Assembly (NCBI RefSeq): GCF_024213375.1
Contig: NZ_JANAVJ010000007.1
Coordinates: 1-64,000, forward strand
Direction of reading: 5' to 3'
Source of the DNA: Paenibacillus sp. MZ04-78.2
GTDB lineage: Bacteria > Bacillota > Bacilli > Paenibacillales > NBRC-103111
Length of the DNA: 64,000 nt
Below the pieces are notes generated by a model that saw only the letters and a list, made by a program, of their open reading frames with translations, did no database searches and was not told where the DNA came from. Both the position numbers and the translations under genes were made by a program. Shown here one piece after another: positions 16,541 to 25,915 of this stretch; position 1 is the stretch's first letter; every line of letters starts with the position of its first letter.

Positions 16541-18655
16541 ATGATCCAACTATCAAACTTGGAAGAGCTGCTTGCGTATAGACCCTCTCCTAAGGATGAC
16601 GGACAGCTTGTTTATGTAAGCGGATACCATCAAGAGGGGGACGGGGGCGGCAAGCTTGTCCGCTGGATCGCTTGCAGCACCAAAGACGACAACGGCGGGA
16701 CGGTTCATGATCCTGGCCTCGGCGGCAGCGGCCGCTGGGAAACTGTACATAACGGAGTGGGAGATTTTCGGTGGTTCGGACTATTCGGCCCGGCCCAACA
16801 TGCGGACGATGCGATGGACGCGATGGTGAACGATTCTTCGATTCACCGGATCGAGGCGCATACGGATCTTAACTTTGTCCGCCGTCATACCTACGACCGC
16901 AGCCATATCGAGCTTAATTTTTACGGACATTCCGTCACTACGGAAGGCATCGAGTTAAATACGAAAAGCAATCCGTTCGGAGCGGTTATTTTTTTCCAAG
17001 GAAAGGCCGCTGGCGCAACGCAAACCGTTACGCTGTCCGCGGAGCTCCCGGAGCAGACCGATGTGCTGGAGGTGCTGGAATCGTCGGCCTTCGAGGTAGG
17101 GGATTGGTGGATCGCCAGGGTGAACAATCACCCGGAAGGCCGTGCGCAGCGCGAGCTGGATTATTTGCTTCAGATCACCGAAATCATGGACCGCACCCAT
17201 GTTCGAGTGAACTACAAGCTCGGCTGGTCGCTGGCTCCGGGGAGGGAAATCACTTACACGAAGATGAATCCTGTCTTCCGCAGCCATGTGCGCAATATGA
17301 ACTTTATCGGCGTACCGGTGCCGGAGAATGGGTCTACGACCGAGCAGCCATTCGATCACTGGGATCAGCTCGGCTCCCATCCGATTGCCTACGAATTCGC
17401 TGTAGAATGCGACGTCGTCGATGTCAAGGCGACGAAGGTGTTTTGGCCCGTCGTTGAGCGGCGGTACTGTACCCATTACGTAACGGAGCGCTGCAAGTTA
17501 ATCAACCCCGAGGAAGTGATATGGGGCGGCACCGGTTACCTGACGCAGCAGCTAAACGTTTTGTACGGACATGTCCGCGATTGCCATACGAGCAACGCGC
17601 GCCACTTGAACGATTTCACATGCGCCGCTTACTGCATGGTGGAGAACTGCCATGGCGATGGCGACGAGCACGGTTCGTTCGTTACCCATGGCCAATATGA
17701 GCATGATCTCACGTATGTCGGCAACTCGGGGCTGCTTTCTTTTGCCAACAGCGGTACGACGTGGGGAGATAGCGCCAAACGGATTACGGTTAAAAAGCAT
17801 GTCGGCCCGCGAGTGGTTGCGCATAAGCGAATTACCGATTTGACGCTGGAGGATGTTCATGCGGTCTGGAAAGAAGGGCTGGTCGATTCCGGCACGATTT
17901 GGGCTAACGCGGACGGCTTGCACATGAGGGGCTGCACCGCCGACACGATGCTTACGCTCTCGCAGAGCTCATCCCGCTCGAAGCGGGGCAATCTCGCGGA
18001 CGGCTGCTACTTTGGGATGACCAGGGATGCCGAAATCGCCCGGCGTCCCGGCGTCCCCCATGCAGGCTTTCGTCCGGTCATAACGGATTTTGTCATGCAA
18101 AATTGCAAAGTTCACAACGTGGACAATAACGTGATCGGAAGCATAAACCGTCTTGTGTTGACGAACACATGGTTTATAGGCGCTTCTCCGGAAGCGAGCC
18201 CGGTTCGTGTCGGGTGTGCCGAGGTCATCGTTCAGGGCGGCGGCTTCGTGAATAGCGGCATGGAGCTGACGGGCGTATTTGACCCGTCCGTAACGGGCAC
18301 GCTGGACCAGTCCATTACGGTAGACAGCGGCGCATCGTTCCGTGGAACGAATGCGGGAAAGGCGTTTTTGAAGAGCAGCAATACGGCAGGAATCATGACA
18401 TGGATCTTCGGCGATTGCAACAGCTCGGCGCGGGATGCCGAGACGGCCCACTTTAGCATCCAAGGCGGCTGCAACAAATTAAGAGCGGTCGGCTCCCGGT
18501 TTTCGGGCGGTCGGTATGAAGTTGCGGCCGGATCGTTTGGCAGCGGCTCGTATTTGCTCATAACGGCTTGCATCGAGGAAGGCGTGAACCGCTCCTCTCT
18601 TCCGGCGGAAAGCGATGTCGTGAAACACGAGGCGGGAATCATGATCCTGGCCTAA
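16541..18655 (+). CDS. Tailspike-like right-handed beta-helix protein, cytoplasmic paralogue
   Basis: A 704-residue protein without a signal peptide. Its first 70 residues (VSGYHQEGDGGGKLVRW, DDNGGTVHDP, RWETVHNG) have the pattern found at the start of the beta-helix of phage tailspikes and related polysaccharide lyases or hydrolases. After that come repeated short strands rich in Asn, Gly and Cys typical of a right-handed parallel beta-helix, for example NDFTCAAYCMVENCHGDGDE near residue 354. The whole length is collinear with the Tat-exported protein at 23381 and highly similar. Function inferred: acting on an acidic or branched glycan, substrate unknown. GGAGG precedes the ATG at 16541. 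It has its own promoter and terminator. Confidence 0.7.
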   Translation: MIQLSNLEELLAYRPSPKDDGQLVYVSGYHQEGDGGGKLVRWIACSTKDDNGGTVHDPGLGGSGRWETVHNGVGDFRWFGLFGPAQHADDAMDAMVNDSSIHRIEAHTDLNFVRRHTYDRSHIELNFYGHSVTTEGIELNTKSNPFGAVIFFQGKAAGATQTVTLSAELPEQTDVLEVLESSAFEVGDWWIARVNNHPEGRAQRELDYLLQITEIMDRTHVRVNYKLGWSLAPGREITYTKMNPVFRSHVRNMNFIGVPVPENGSTTEQPFDHWDQLGSHPIAYEFAVECDVVDVKATKVFWPVVERRYCTHYVTERCKLINPEEVIWGGTGYLTQQLNVLYGHVRDCHTSNARHLNDFTCAAYCMVENCHGDGDEHGSFVTHGQYEHDLTYVGNSGLLSFANSGTTWGDSAKRITVKKHVGPRVVAHKRITDLTLEDVHAVWKEGLVDSGTIWANADGLHMRGCTADTMLTLSQSSSRSKRGNLADGCYFGMTRDAEIARRPGVPHAGFRPVITDFVMQNCKVHNVDNNVIGSINRLVLTNTWFIGASPEASPVRVGCAEVIVQGGGFVNSGMELTGVFDPSVTGTLDQSITVDSGASFRGTNAGKAFLKSSNTAGIMTWIFGDCNSSARDAETAHFSIQGGCNKLRAVGSRFSGGRYEVAAGSFGSGSYLLITACIEEGVNRSSLPAESDVVKHEAGIMILA

Positions 18656-18665
18656 TCATTACGGG

Positions 18666-18692
18666 AGCCTGTCTTTCGGAAGACAGGCTTTC
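18666..18692 (+). terminator. Terminator after beta-helix gene 1
   Basis: AGCCTGTCTT pairs with AAGACAGGCT around TCGG, followed by TTCTT. The tetraloop and stem are strong, the T tract is moderate. Confidence 0.75.
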
Positions 18693-18728
18693 TTGTGAAG
18701 TTTAAAGAGTAAGCGATTACAAAAATGA

Positions 18729-18836
18729 TTGACAATATTAGAATTTGCTATTTATAATGAAAAAAACAAACTAGAAACAAATTAGTGGAATAATTTTGCA
18801 TTCATAAATGAATAGATTTAATCAGAATTAAACCAC
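18729..18836 (+). promoter_or_regulatory. Promoter, AACAAACTAG operator and leader of the dehydrogenase-ABC operon
   Basis: TTGACA at 18729 and TATAAT at 18753 are 18 bases apart, a strong sigma-A promoter. AAACAAACTAGAAA at 18764-18777 lies directly over the expected start of transcription, where a repressor would block. AATCAGAATTAAACCA near 18819 repeats the leader element seen before 16541. The two leaders are clearly copies of one another, which fits coregulation. Confidence 0.65.
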
Positions 18837-18854
18837 TAGGAAGGGGCCGGTGTT

Positions 18855-19883
18855 GTGAGAGCGGTAAAAGGTATAAACGGGACAGCGCAAGTATTGGAGC
18901 TTCCAAACCCGGAAGCGCTTCCTCAATTCGTCAAAGTGAGAACCGATTATTCCGTCGTGAGCGTAGGGACCGAACTGTTGATGATACGAAGTAACGAGGA
19001 TGCGAATTTGGGTTACAGCGCTAGCGGCGTTGTCGTGGAAGTGGGGGAGGGAGTGACCCACGTCGTTCCCGGGCAACGGGTTGCGTGTTACGGGGTGCCG
19101 GCCCACCGGGAGTTGCTGCTCGTGCCGAAGCATCTGGTAGTGCCGGTGCCGGAAGGCGTCACGCAGCAGGAGGCGGCGTTTGTCGGCATCGGCGCGATTG
19201 CGGTTCATGCCCTGCGCCAAGCCGAGCTGAGATTCGGGGAAACGATCATTGTTGTGGGGTTAGGCATTTTAGGGCAGGCGATCGCCCAAATCGCGCATGC
19301 CGCGTGCTACAGGGTGATTGGTCTTGAGCTGATGGAGGAGCGCCGCCGCATGCTCGAAGCGATCGGAGCGATCGCCTGCCGCTCTCAAGAAGAGCTGCAA
19401 AGGGCCGTTAAATCCGACACGTCCTGCCATGGCGCGGATGCCGTCATGCTTTGTGCGAGCAGCCGGAAGAACAGTATGGTGGATGATGCGATTAGCTGGC
19501 TTCGCGACCGTGGCCGCGTCGTAATTGTCGGGGATACGGGAACGGAATTCGATCGGGATCTGCTTTTTATGAAAGAAGCGAGCATACATATCTCACGCGC
19601 AGGCGGCCCAGGCCGCTATGAGGAAACTTACGAGCAGCAAGGAGTCGACTATCCGATCGGCTACGTGCGATGGACGGAAGGTCGAAATATGGGCGAGTTT
19701 TTACGCTTGATAGCGGAGAAGCGGATTGACATGCAATCGCTCATCACCCACGAATGCGCGCTTGACGAATTGCCCGCGATGTACGGGAGCTGCTTGGAAA
19801 AGCCGCAGGAAGCGATGGGAATTGTCGTTCGTTATGCCGGACCCGGCTCCGCTCAAGCAACGGGTTCCTTGGATAAAGGGTAA
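18855..19883 (+). CDS. Zinc-type alcohol dehydrogenase-like oxidoreductase (MDR family)
   Basis: A 342-residue medium-chain dehydrogenase/reductase. The N-terminal GroES-like domain (about 1-120) is reduced: the zinc-ligand Cys is replaced in DYSVVSVGTELLM, as in the branch related to bi-domain oxidoreductases. The Rossmann domain has VVGLGILGQAIAQIAH (about residues 136-151). It probably oxidises or epimerises a sugar hydroxyl, a step needed for unusual sugars. The GTG start at 18855 follows AGGAAGGGG. It is first in an operon with two permeases, a binding lipoprotein and a beta-helix protein, so the substrate is likely the imported sugar. Confidence 0.8.
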   Translation: MRAVKGINGTAQVLELPNPEALPQFVKVRTDYSVVSVGTELLMIRSNEDANLGYSASGVVVEVGEGVTHVVPGQRVACYGVPAHRELLLVPKHLVVPVPEGVTQQEAAFVGIGAIAVHALRQAELRFGETIIVVGLGILGQAIAQIAHAACYRVIGLELMEERRRMLEAIGAIACRSQEELQRAVKSDTSCHGADAVMLCASSRKNSMVDDAISWLRDRGRVVIVGDTGTEFDRDLLFMKEASIHISRAGGPGRYEETYEQQGVDYPIGYVRWTEGRNMGEFLRLIAEKRIDMQSLITHECALDELPAMYGSCLEKPQEAMGIVVRYAGPGSAQATGSLDKG

Positions 19884-19898
19884 AGGAGGCGATGGCAT

Positions 19899-20858
19899 AT
19901 GCGAGCGGACGCTACTGCGGTTTCCAGCGAGCCTATCTTAAAAAAACGGAGTAATTCTAGTTTCTGGAAAACTTTTCTCCGCTACAAATGGCTGTATTTG
20001 CTTATGGTTCCGGGAATCGTCTATTACCTCGTTTTTCATTATGTCCCGATGTTCGGGCTTGTGGTTGCGTTTAAGAAGTACAACCTGATGAAAGGGATGT
20101 GGGGAAGCGAGTGGGTCGGCTTCGATAATTTCCGGACGATCTTTACGTCGCCGGAATTTCCTTCCCTGCTGCGAAATACGATCCTGATCAGCGTGTACCG
20201 CATTTTGTTCAACATGGTTCCAGACGTGCTGCTGGCTCTTATGCTGAACGAGATTCGCGTTAACTGGTTTAAGCGCATCGTACAGACGATCACGTACGGC
20301 CCTCACTTCTTGTCATGGATTATCGTGTACGGCCTGGTGTTTTCGTTTTTTGCGCCCGGCGCGGGGTTGGTGACGACGTTTTTCCGCGATTTGGGCTGGG
20401 GCGAGCTGGATGTGCTTGCGAACTCGGAATATTTCCGTTCGCTGCTGGTGTCGACGGATATTTGGAAAAGCACCGGTTTCGGCGCCATCATCTATTTGGC
20501 CGCGCTGTCCTCAATCAATCACGAGCTGTACGAAGCGTCCGTCGTCGACGGCGCGGGCCGATGGCGGCAGTTATGGCACATTACGCTGCCGGGCATTCGC
20601 GAAGTGTTCATTTTGCTGCTGATCCTGCGGATCGGTCATATTATGGATGCCGGCTTCGAGCAGGTCTATATTTTTCTGAACGCCCGCGTGTATGATGTCG
20701 GCGACATTCTCGACACATGGATCTTCCGTCGCGGGATCGAACAAATGGAATTTAGCGTGCCGGCGGCTATGGGCGTGTTCAAATCGGTGATCGGTCTGGC
20801 GCTCGTGATCGGGGCCAACAAACTGGCCAAAAAAGTCGGCGGTTCCGGTATCTGGTAA
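19899..20858 (+). CDS. LplB-type ABC sugar transporter permease
   Basis: A 319-residue permease of the carbohydrate-uptake CUT1 class, LplB/YteP branch, with six membrane helices. The cytoplasmic EAA loop is visible as LYEASVVDGAGRWRQLWHIT (about residues 212-231), the contact for the ATPase. The start ATG at 19899 follows AAAGGAGG 14 bases after the dehydrogenase stop. No ATPase gene is in the operon; Bacillales importers of this type usually borrow the shared ATPase MsmX, which is known biology and not shown here. Confidence 0.92.
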   Translation: MRADATAVSSEPILKKRSNSSFWKTFLRYKWLYLLMVPGIVYYLVFHYVPMFGLVVAFKKYNLMKGMWGSEWVGFDNFRTIFTSPEFPSLLRNTILISVYRILFNMVPDVLLALMLNEIRVNWFKRIVQTITYGPHFLSWIIVYGLVFSFFAPGAGLVTTFFRDLGWGELDVLANSEYFRSLLVSTDIWKSTGFGAIIYLAALSSINHELYEASVVDGAGRWRQLWHITLPGIREVFILLLILRIGHIMDAGFEQVYIFLNARVYDVGDILDTWIFRRGIEQMEFSVPAAMGVFKSVIGLALVIGANKLAKKVGGSGIW

Positions 20859-20871
20859 AGGAGGCCTCATC

Positions 20872-21759
20872 ATGCCATTCGCGCTCAAGAAAACCAAGTC
20901 AGACCGCATCATAGACGCTGTGATTTTCACGGTGCTTACCGTTTTTTGTTTGGCAACGCTGTTTCCCATCATCTTTGTATTCGTTATGTCAATCACGCCC
21001 TATACGGAAGTGCTCAAGAACGGCGGCTTTGTCATTTTTCCGAAAACCGTCACGTTCGAAGCGTTCAAAACGATTTTTTCCAGCAACACCGTTCCGAAAG
21101 CGCTTCAAGTGACGGTTTTCATCACGGTCGTCGGCACGGCGTGCAATTTGGCGGTGACGACCATGCTGGCGTATCCGTTGTCCAAGAAATTTTTGCCGGG
21201 GCGGAACGCCGTCCTGTTGGGCGTCGTGTTCACCATGCTGTTCTCCGGCGGACTGATCCCCACCTATTTGACGGTCAAAGCGACCGGGCTGATGGATACG
21301 CTTTGGGCTCTTATCATACCGGGTCTCGTATCGTCGTTTAATGTACTAATCATGAAAACCTTTTTCGAAGGGCTGCCGTACGAAATCGAGGAGGCGGCGA
21401 AGGTGGACGGCTGCAGTGACATCGGTACGCTGATCCGGATCGTGCTGCCGCTCTCGCTGCCGATTATGGCGACGCTCGGATTGTTTTATGGCGTGAATCA
21501 CTGGAATGCGTACTTCGGAGGGGTCATGTATCTGAATGACCGCAGTCTTTATCCGCTGCAGGTTGTGCTTCGCAACATGATCGTGTCGCCGGCCGTCAGC
21601 CAGGAGCTTGCCGTTCCTCAATCGGCGCTGAACGCGATGCCGCCGGAAACGATCAAGATGGCAACCGTCGTGGTGGCGATTGTGCCGGTTCTGATCGTGT
21701 ACCCGTTCCTGCAAAAATATTTCGTCAAAGGCATGCTGCTGGGCGCTGTGAAAGGATAA
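20872..21759 (+). CDS. LplC/YtcP-type ABC sugar transporter permease
   Basis: A 295-residue partner permease with six helices; the EAA loop is LPYEIEEAAKVDGCSDIGTL (about residues 168-187). The C-terminus YPFLQKYFVKGMLLGAVKG is characteristic of the LplC/YtcP branch used with LplB. Start ATG at 20872, 13 bases after lplB, with AAAGGAGG. Together with the lipoprotein downstream it forms the membrane channel of an oligosaccharide importer. Confidence 0.93.
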   Translation: MPFALKKTKSDRIIDAVIFTVLTVFCLATLFPIIFVFVMSITPYTEVLKNGGFVIFPKTVTFEAFKTIFSSNTVPKALQVTVFITVVGTACNLAVTTMLAYPLSKKFLPGRNAVLLGVVFTMLFSGGLIPTYLTVKATGLMDTLWALIIPGLVSSFNVLIMKTFFEGLPYEIEEAAKVDGCSDIGTLIRIVLPLSLPIMATLGLFYGVNHWNAYFGGVMYLNDRSLYPLQVVLRNMIVSPAVSQELAVPQSALNAMPPETIKMATVVVAIVPVLIVYPFLQKYFVKGMLLGAVKG

Positions 21760-21787
21760 GATCCGGAAAAAATAGGGAGGGTTTACT

Positions 21788-23353
21788 TTGAAAACGTTAT
21801 CTAAAATGACTGCCGTACTATTGACTTCTTCGCTTGTGCTTGCCGCATGTTCGGGCGCGAAAGAAGAGACTGCTTCGTCGGGAGGCACGGGTAAGTTGGA
21901 CCTGAAATGGATGGTCATCGCGGACGCGAGCACCCAGCTTCCTTCGCCTGACAAAGACTTCGTGAAAAAGGCAATCGAAGAAAAGTTCAACGTTAATCTG
22001 AAAATGGTCTATATGCCGCTCGGTCAAGATTATACGAACAAGCTGAATACCATGATCGCATCCGGCGACATTCCGGACGTTTTCTACACGGAAGGCATAT
22101 CGTCCAACAACTACATCCGCGACGGTGTCGCACGCGATTTGACCGGTGTCGTTGCACCGGATAAAATGCCGAACTATTTCAAGTATTGGATGACCGAGGC
22201 CAATCTGAAATCATACCAGATACAGGGCGCATTCAAGCGCGCTCCCGTCCCGTACGAAACGAACTACTACCGGACATTCTATATTCGGAAAGATTGGCTC
22301 GACAAGCTGGGCATGAGCATGCCGACGAACTACGACGAGCTGGTCGACGTTATGAAAGCGTTCACATTCAAAGATCCGGACGGCAACGGCAAGAACGATA
22401 CTTATGGTTTTACAGCGGCGGGCAGCGGTACCAGCATTCCGATGGACTTCCCGGAATACCTGAAAAACGGGCTGGTCGGCGACACGTACGTAGAAGGCGA
22501 TCAGTTCGTTGATGTCCGCAGCGACATCCGCATGCAAAACGTGCTTGGCGATATCAAGAAGCTGCTGGATCTGAAAGTCGTCGATCCGGACTGGTTCTTG
22601 AACAAAAACGGTCAGCAATTCGACAAAGCGGCACAGGGCAAAGCCGGTATCGTGGTCGGCCAAGGCCGGGATATCGCCTTCGACAACAATCCCGCCGGCC
22701 TCCAGATGAAATCGAAGCAAGCAGGTCAAACGACCGCCAACTGGCAGCCGTTCCATCCTTGGGAAAAAACCGGCACATGGGTCGAAACGATTCCGAACAA
22801 TCCGTTCCTGATCAGCTCCAAAGCTTCCGATGAGAAAGTGCAGCGCTCGGTCGAAATTCTCAACTGGCTCGCGGGCGAAGAAGGCTTTCTCCTGACGCGC
22901 TACGGCAAAGAAGGGGTTCATTACAAGCGCAGCGGCAACAAGATCGAAATCATTCAGGACGCTTATCAAAAGGACATTACCGACAACAACAACTTTATTG
23001 AAGTATACGGCTGGTTCACGCCTCGTAAGCCGGAAGTGTTCGGACTTGACGTTGTCGACCCGAAAGTGACCGAGCGCGATAAAAAAATCGTTGAGAAAAT
23101 CAACTCGTACAAATTGCTTCCGTCCGTCGGCACCGCTCTCACGGTCAAGGAAGGCATGGACCTGAGCGCCATGCGCAAGCGTATGAACGAGCAGCATGTT
23201 CAAATCGTGTTTAAAGAAAAGGATGCTTCCAACTGGCCGCAATACCGCCAAGAAATCATGACGAAATTCGGCGGTAAAGCGCTTTTCGACAACTATGCCG
23301 AGCTTACTTCCGCAGCAAAGGGCAAGACGATCAAGTTCAAAGCAGAAAACTGA
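21788..23353 (+). CDS. Extracellular solute-binding lipoprotein of the sugar ABC importer
   Basis: A 521-residue family 1 solute-binding protein, LplA-like. The TTG start at 21788 follows AGGGAGGG. The signal peptide ends in LVLAACSG, a lipobox with Cys20 as the lipidated residue, so the protein is anchored outside the membrane. The size above 500 residues is usual for the LplA branch that binds complex oligosaccharides rather than single sugars. It follows the two permeases by 28 bases and precedes the exported beta-helix protein, so it should bind the product that protein releases. Confidence 0.92.
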   Translation: MKTLSKMTAVLLTSSLVLAACSGAKEETASSGGTGKLDLKWMVIADASTQLPSPDKDFVKKAIEEKFNVNLKMVYMPLGQDYTNKLNTMIASGDIPDVFYTEGISSNNYIRDGVARDLTGVVAPDKMPNYFKYWMTEANLKSYQIQGAFKRAPVPYETNYYRTFYIRKDWLDKLGMSMPTNYDELVDVMKAFTFKDPDGNGKNDTYGFTAAGSGTSIPMDFPEYLKNGLVGDTYVEGDQFVDVRSDIRMQNVLGDIKKLLDLKVVDPDWFLNKNGQQFDKAAQGKAGIVVGQGRDIAFDNNPAGLQMKSKQAGQTTANWQPFHPWEKTGTWVETIPNNPFLISSKASDEKVQRSVEILNWLAGEEGFLLTRYGKEGVHYKRSGNKIEIIQDAYQKDITDNNNFIEVYGWFTPRKPEVFGLDVVDPKVTERDKKIVEKINSYKLLPSVGTALTVKEGMDLSAMRKRMNEQHVQIVFKEKDASNWPQYRQEIMTKFGGKALFDNYAELTSAAKGKTIKFKAEN

Positions 23354-23380
23354 TACCCAGCGAAAAGGAGCTGTTGAACG

Positions 23381-25750
23381 ATGTTCTTCTCAGACAACAA
23401 GACGGGAAAGCCGAATGCAGCGAACGTAACCAGCGAGGAGAATGGAACGATCGGTATGAACGGTAAGGCGAACGAAGCGATCAGCAGACGAAAAGTGCTG
23501 AAAACCTTAGGAATCGGCGGGGCCATATTGGCCGGTACCGCCTTCGGCGGTTCTCGGTTTGCCTCGGCAGAAAGTCTGCAATCCAGCGACAAGGGGGAGC
23601 GTCAAGTCATGTGGGTCGCCAGCGTGGAGGAGCTGAAGTCCCTCCCGCCCGGCCAACTCAAGGACGGCCTGCATGTGTTCGTTGGCGGCTATTACATGAG
23701 CGGCGACGGGGGAGGCAAGCTTGTTCGCTATATGGCCGGCAGCGCCAAGGCCGATAACGGCGGTACGGTACACAAGCCGTTAAAAGGCCAAGGCTGCTTT
23801 GAAGTCGTGCATGACGGGGTAGGGGAGTTTCGCTGGTTCGGCATTTTCGATGCGAAGACGAATGCGGACGGGGCGCTGGATGCGCTGGTCAACGATTTGT
23901 CGATCCGCCGTATCGAAGCGTACTCCGATCTGAACTTCGTCAAGCGCCATGTATTTCACCGCAGCGATATCGAGATTGATTTTCAGGGACATACCATAAC
24001 GACCGAGGGCATCGAGCTGAACACGGTAGACAATCCGTTCGGCGCGGTTATGTTTTTCCAAGGGATCAAAACCGACATGGTCCACACGGTGACGCTGACC
24101 GAAGAGCTGCCGGAGTACTCGGATATTTTCGAGGTCGCCAATTCGTCCATCTTCGTGGTGAATAGCTGGTGGCATGCCCAGATCAAGAACAATCCGGGCG
24201 GAAGCGCGCAGCGCGAGCTCGATTACCTGATCCAGGTAACGGAAATTCTTGACGCTACCCATGTCCGGTTCAATTATAAGCTCGGCTGGCCGCTGGCGAA
24301 GGGACGCCAGTTGACCTACCGAAAGATCAACCCGGCTTTCCGCTGCCACGTGCGGAATATGAGCTTTACGGGCATCCCGGTGCCGACTAACGGCACAAGC
24401 TCCCGGCCGTTCCCGACCTGGGACCAGATCGGATCGAATCCGGTCGCGTACGAATTCGCGGTCGAATGCGACGCATCGGGCATCAAGGCGACCAAAGTGT
24501 TCTGGCCGGTCGTCATGCGGAGATACAACACTCATTATGTGACGGAACGCTGCCAGCTGATGAACCCGGAAGAACGCGACTGGGGTGGCACCGGCTACTT
24601 GACGCAGCAGATCAACGTGCTGTACGGTCACGTCAGGGATTGCAATTCGAGCAATGCCCGTCACTTGAACGACTTTACGTGCGCAGCCTACTGCATGGTC
24701 GAGAACTGCCACGGAGACGGCGACGAGTACGGCCCGTTCGTCACGCACGGTCAATTCGAGCACGATCTGACGTATATCAACAACTCCGGCTTGTTATCGT
24801 TCGCGAACAGCGGCTCGACTTGGGGCGACAGCGCCAAGCGGGTGACCGTCAAGAAGCATATCGCTTCGCGGATTGTCGCGCACAAGCGGATCACCGATCT
24901 GACGCTAGAAGATTGCCATGCGGTCGTAACGTATACGAAGCCCGGTGTGAAAATGGCGAATTCAGGCTCGTTCTGGGTCAACATGGATGGCCTGCAGATG
25001 AGAGGCTGCACGGCGCAAGAGATGATAACGATTTCGAAGGGCACCTCCCGGGGCAAAAGGAAAAATATGATCGACAGCTGTTCCTTCGGTATGCTGAAAG
25101 GATATGAAATCGCCCGTCCGATCCGCACGGGAACGACCCAAGTCGGCTACACGCCGTGCAATGGGGAATTGACGATTCTCAACAGCGAGTTTTACAACGT
25201 CGAGGACGTCAACCTCGGGAGTATCGATAAGCTGACGCTCATCAATACGTGGTTCAAGGGTTTGCCTCAGGCCGGAGGCACGGTCAAGATCGGCACGCGT
25301 GAAATCGTCATGCAGGGGGGCGGACTTATAGATTGCTGCTTGTTGTTCACCGGCGCGTGGGACAAGATTGGCGATGTCAACAATGCGAAGAATAAACCCG
25401 ACCAATCGATCACGATCGACGGCGGCGCCGTATTCGGCGGAACGAACGGCGAGAAGGCGTTCCTGAAGAGCGTCGATCCGGCGAACGTCATTACGTGGAG
25501 CTTCGGAAACTGTAGGAGCGCCGCTGCGGACGCGAACACGGCACATTTTCACATCCAAGGCGGAACGAACAAACTGAAGGCCGTCGGCTCTCATTTCACG
25601 GGCGGCAAGTATGAAGCGGCGGGCGGCGCTTTCGGTAGCGGAGGGTACTTCTTCATGACCTCGTGCTTGGAAGAGAAGGTCAACCGGACAGCGCTACCGG
25701 CGGAAAACGATACGGTGAAACACAGCGCCGGCAACTTTTTGATGGCTTGA
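23381..25750 (+). CDS. Tat-exported tailspike-like beta-helix protein
   Basis: A 789-residue protein with an extended N-terminus holding a twin-arginine signal: SRRKVLKTLGIGGAILAG at about residues 36-53, then ASA before a mature start near residue 65. From there the protein is collinear with the 704-residue paralogue at 16541, with the same opening (VGGYYMSGDGGGKLVRY, DNGGTVHKP) and Cys/Asn-rich beta-helix rungs such as NDFTCAAYCMVENCHGDGDE. Tat export implies folding, perhaps with a metal, before secretion. The likely role is depolymerising or trimming an extracellular glycan. It is last in the operon. Catalytic residues cannot be assigned by eye. Confidence 0.75.
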   Translation: MFFSDNKTGKPNAANVTSEENGTIGMNGKANEAISRRKVLKTLGIGGAILAGTAFGGSRFASAESLQSSDKGERQVMWVASVEELKSLPPGQLKDGLHVFVGGYYMSGDGGGKLVRYMAGSAKADNGGTVHKPLKGQGCFEVVHDGVGEFRWFGIFDAKTNADGALDALVNDLSIRRIEAYSDLNFVKRHVFHRSDIEIDFQGHTITTEGIELNTVDNPFGAVMFFQGIKTDMVHTVTLTEELPEYSDIFEVANSSIFVVNSWWHAQIKNNPGGSAQRELDYLIQVTEILDATHVRFNYKLGWPLAKGRQLTYRKINPAFRCHVRNMSFTGIPVPTNGTSSRPFPTWDQIGSNPVAYEFAVECDASGIKATKVFWPVVMRRYNTHYVTERCQLMNPEERDWGGTGYLTQQINVLYGHVRDCNSSNARHLNDFTCAAYCMVENCHGDGDEYGPFVTHGQFEHDLTYINNSGLLSFANSGSTWGDSAKRVTVKKHIASRIVAHKRITDLTLEDCHAVVTYTKPGVKMANSGSFWVNMDGLQMRGCTAQEMITISKGTSRGKRKNMIDSCSFGMLKGYEIARPIRTGTTQVGYTPCNGELTILNSEFYNVEDVNLGSIDKLTLINTWFKGLPQAGGTVKIGTREIVMQGGGLIDCCLLFTGAWDKIGDVNNAKNKPDQSITIDGGAVFGGTNGEKAFLKSVDPANVITWSFGNCRSAAADANTAHFHIQGGTNKLKAVGSHFTGGKYEAAGGAFGSGGYFFMTSCLEEKVNRTALPAENDTVKHSAGNFLMA

Positions 25751-25758
25751 TCTTGACG

Positions 25759-25797
25759 GGATTCACGGTATAGCGGTAATCGTTATGCCGTGAATCC
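25759..25797 (+). terminator. Hairpin after the beta-helix/ABC operon
   Basis: GGATTCACGG and CCGTGAATCC form the ends of a roughly 17-base-pair imperfect stem with loop GTAAT. A T tract is missing, so termination would be weak or factor-assisted; it may instead protect the 3' end of the messenger. Confidence 0.5.
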
Positions 25798-25805
25798 TTC
25801 GTACG

Positions 25806-25848
25806 TTGACATGGAATAGTGGAACATTGCTATAATAACAACTAGTAG
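25806..25848 (+). promoter_or_regulatory. Promoter and CTAG operator of the GntR-type regulator gene
   Basis: TTGACA at 25806 and the extended -10 TGCTATAAT at 25828-25836 are 19 bases apart. AACAACTAGTAG at 25837-25848 abuts the -10. The shared CTAG core with the sites at 16456 and 18764 suggests the regulator controls its own gene as well as the two upstream units. Confidence 0.55.
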
Positions 25849-25915
25849 AGCGGATATAGGATTACTCCCTATGTTCTGTTTTTTACTGTGTATCGGATGG
25901 AAATGAGGTCTTAGA

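Noticed and set aside
22211-23251. Long minus-strand frame opposite the solute-binding lipoprotein gene
   Set aside because: The plus strand encodes a clear lipoprotein with lipobox; the opposite frame has no recognisable motif and no start signal.
23780-24763. Long minus-strand frame opposite the Tat beta-helix gene, and its counterpart at 16955-17476
   Set aside because: They are parallel shadows of the two paralogous genes and appear in the same place because the paralogues are similar.
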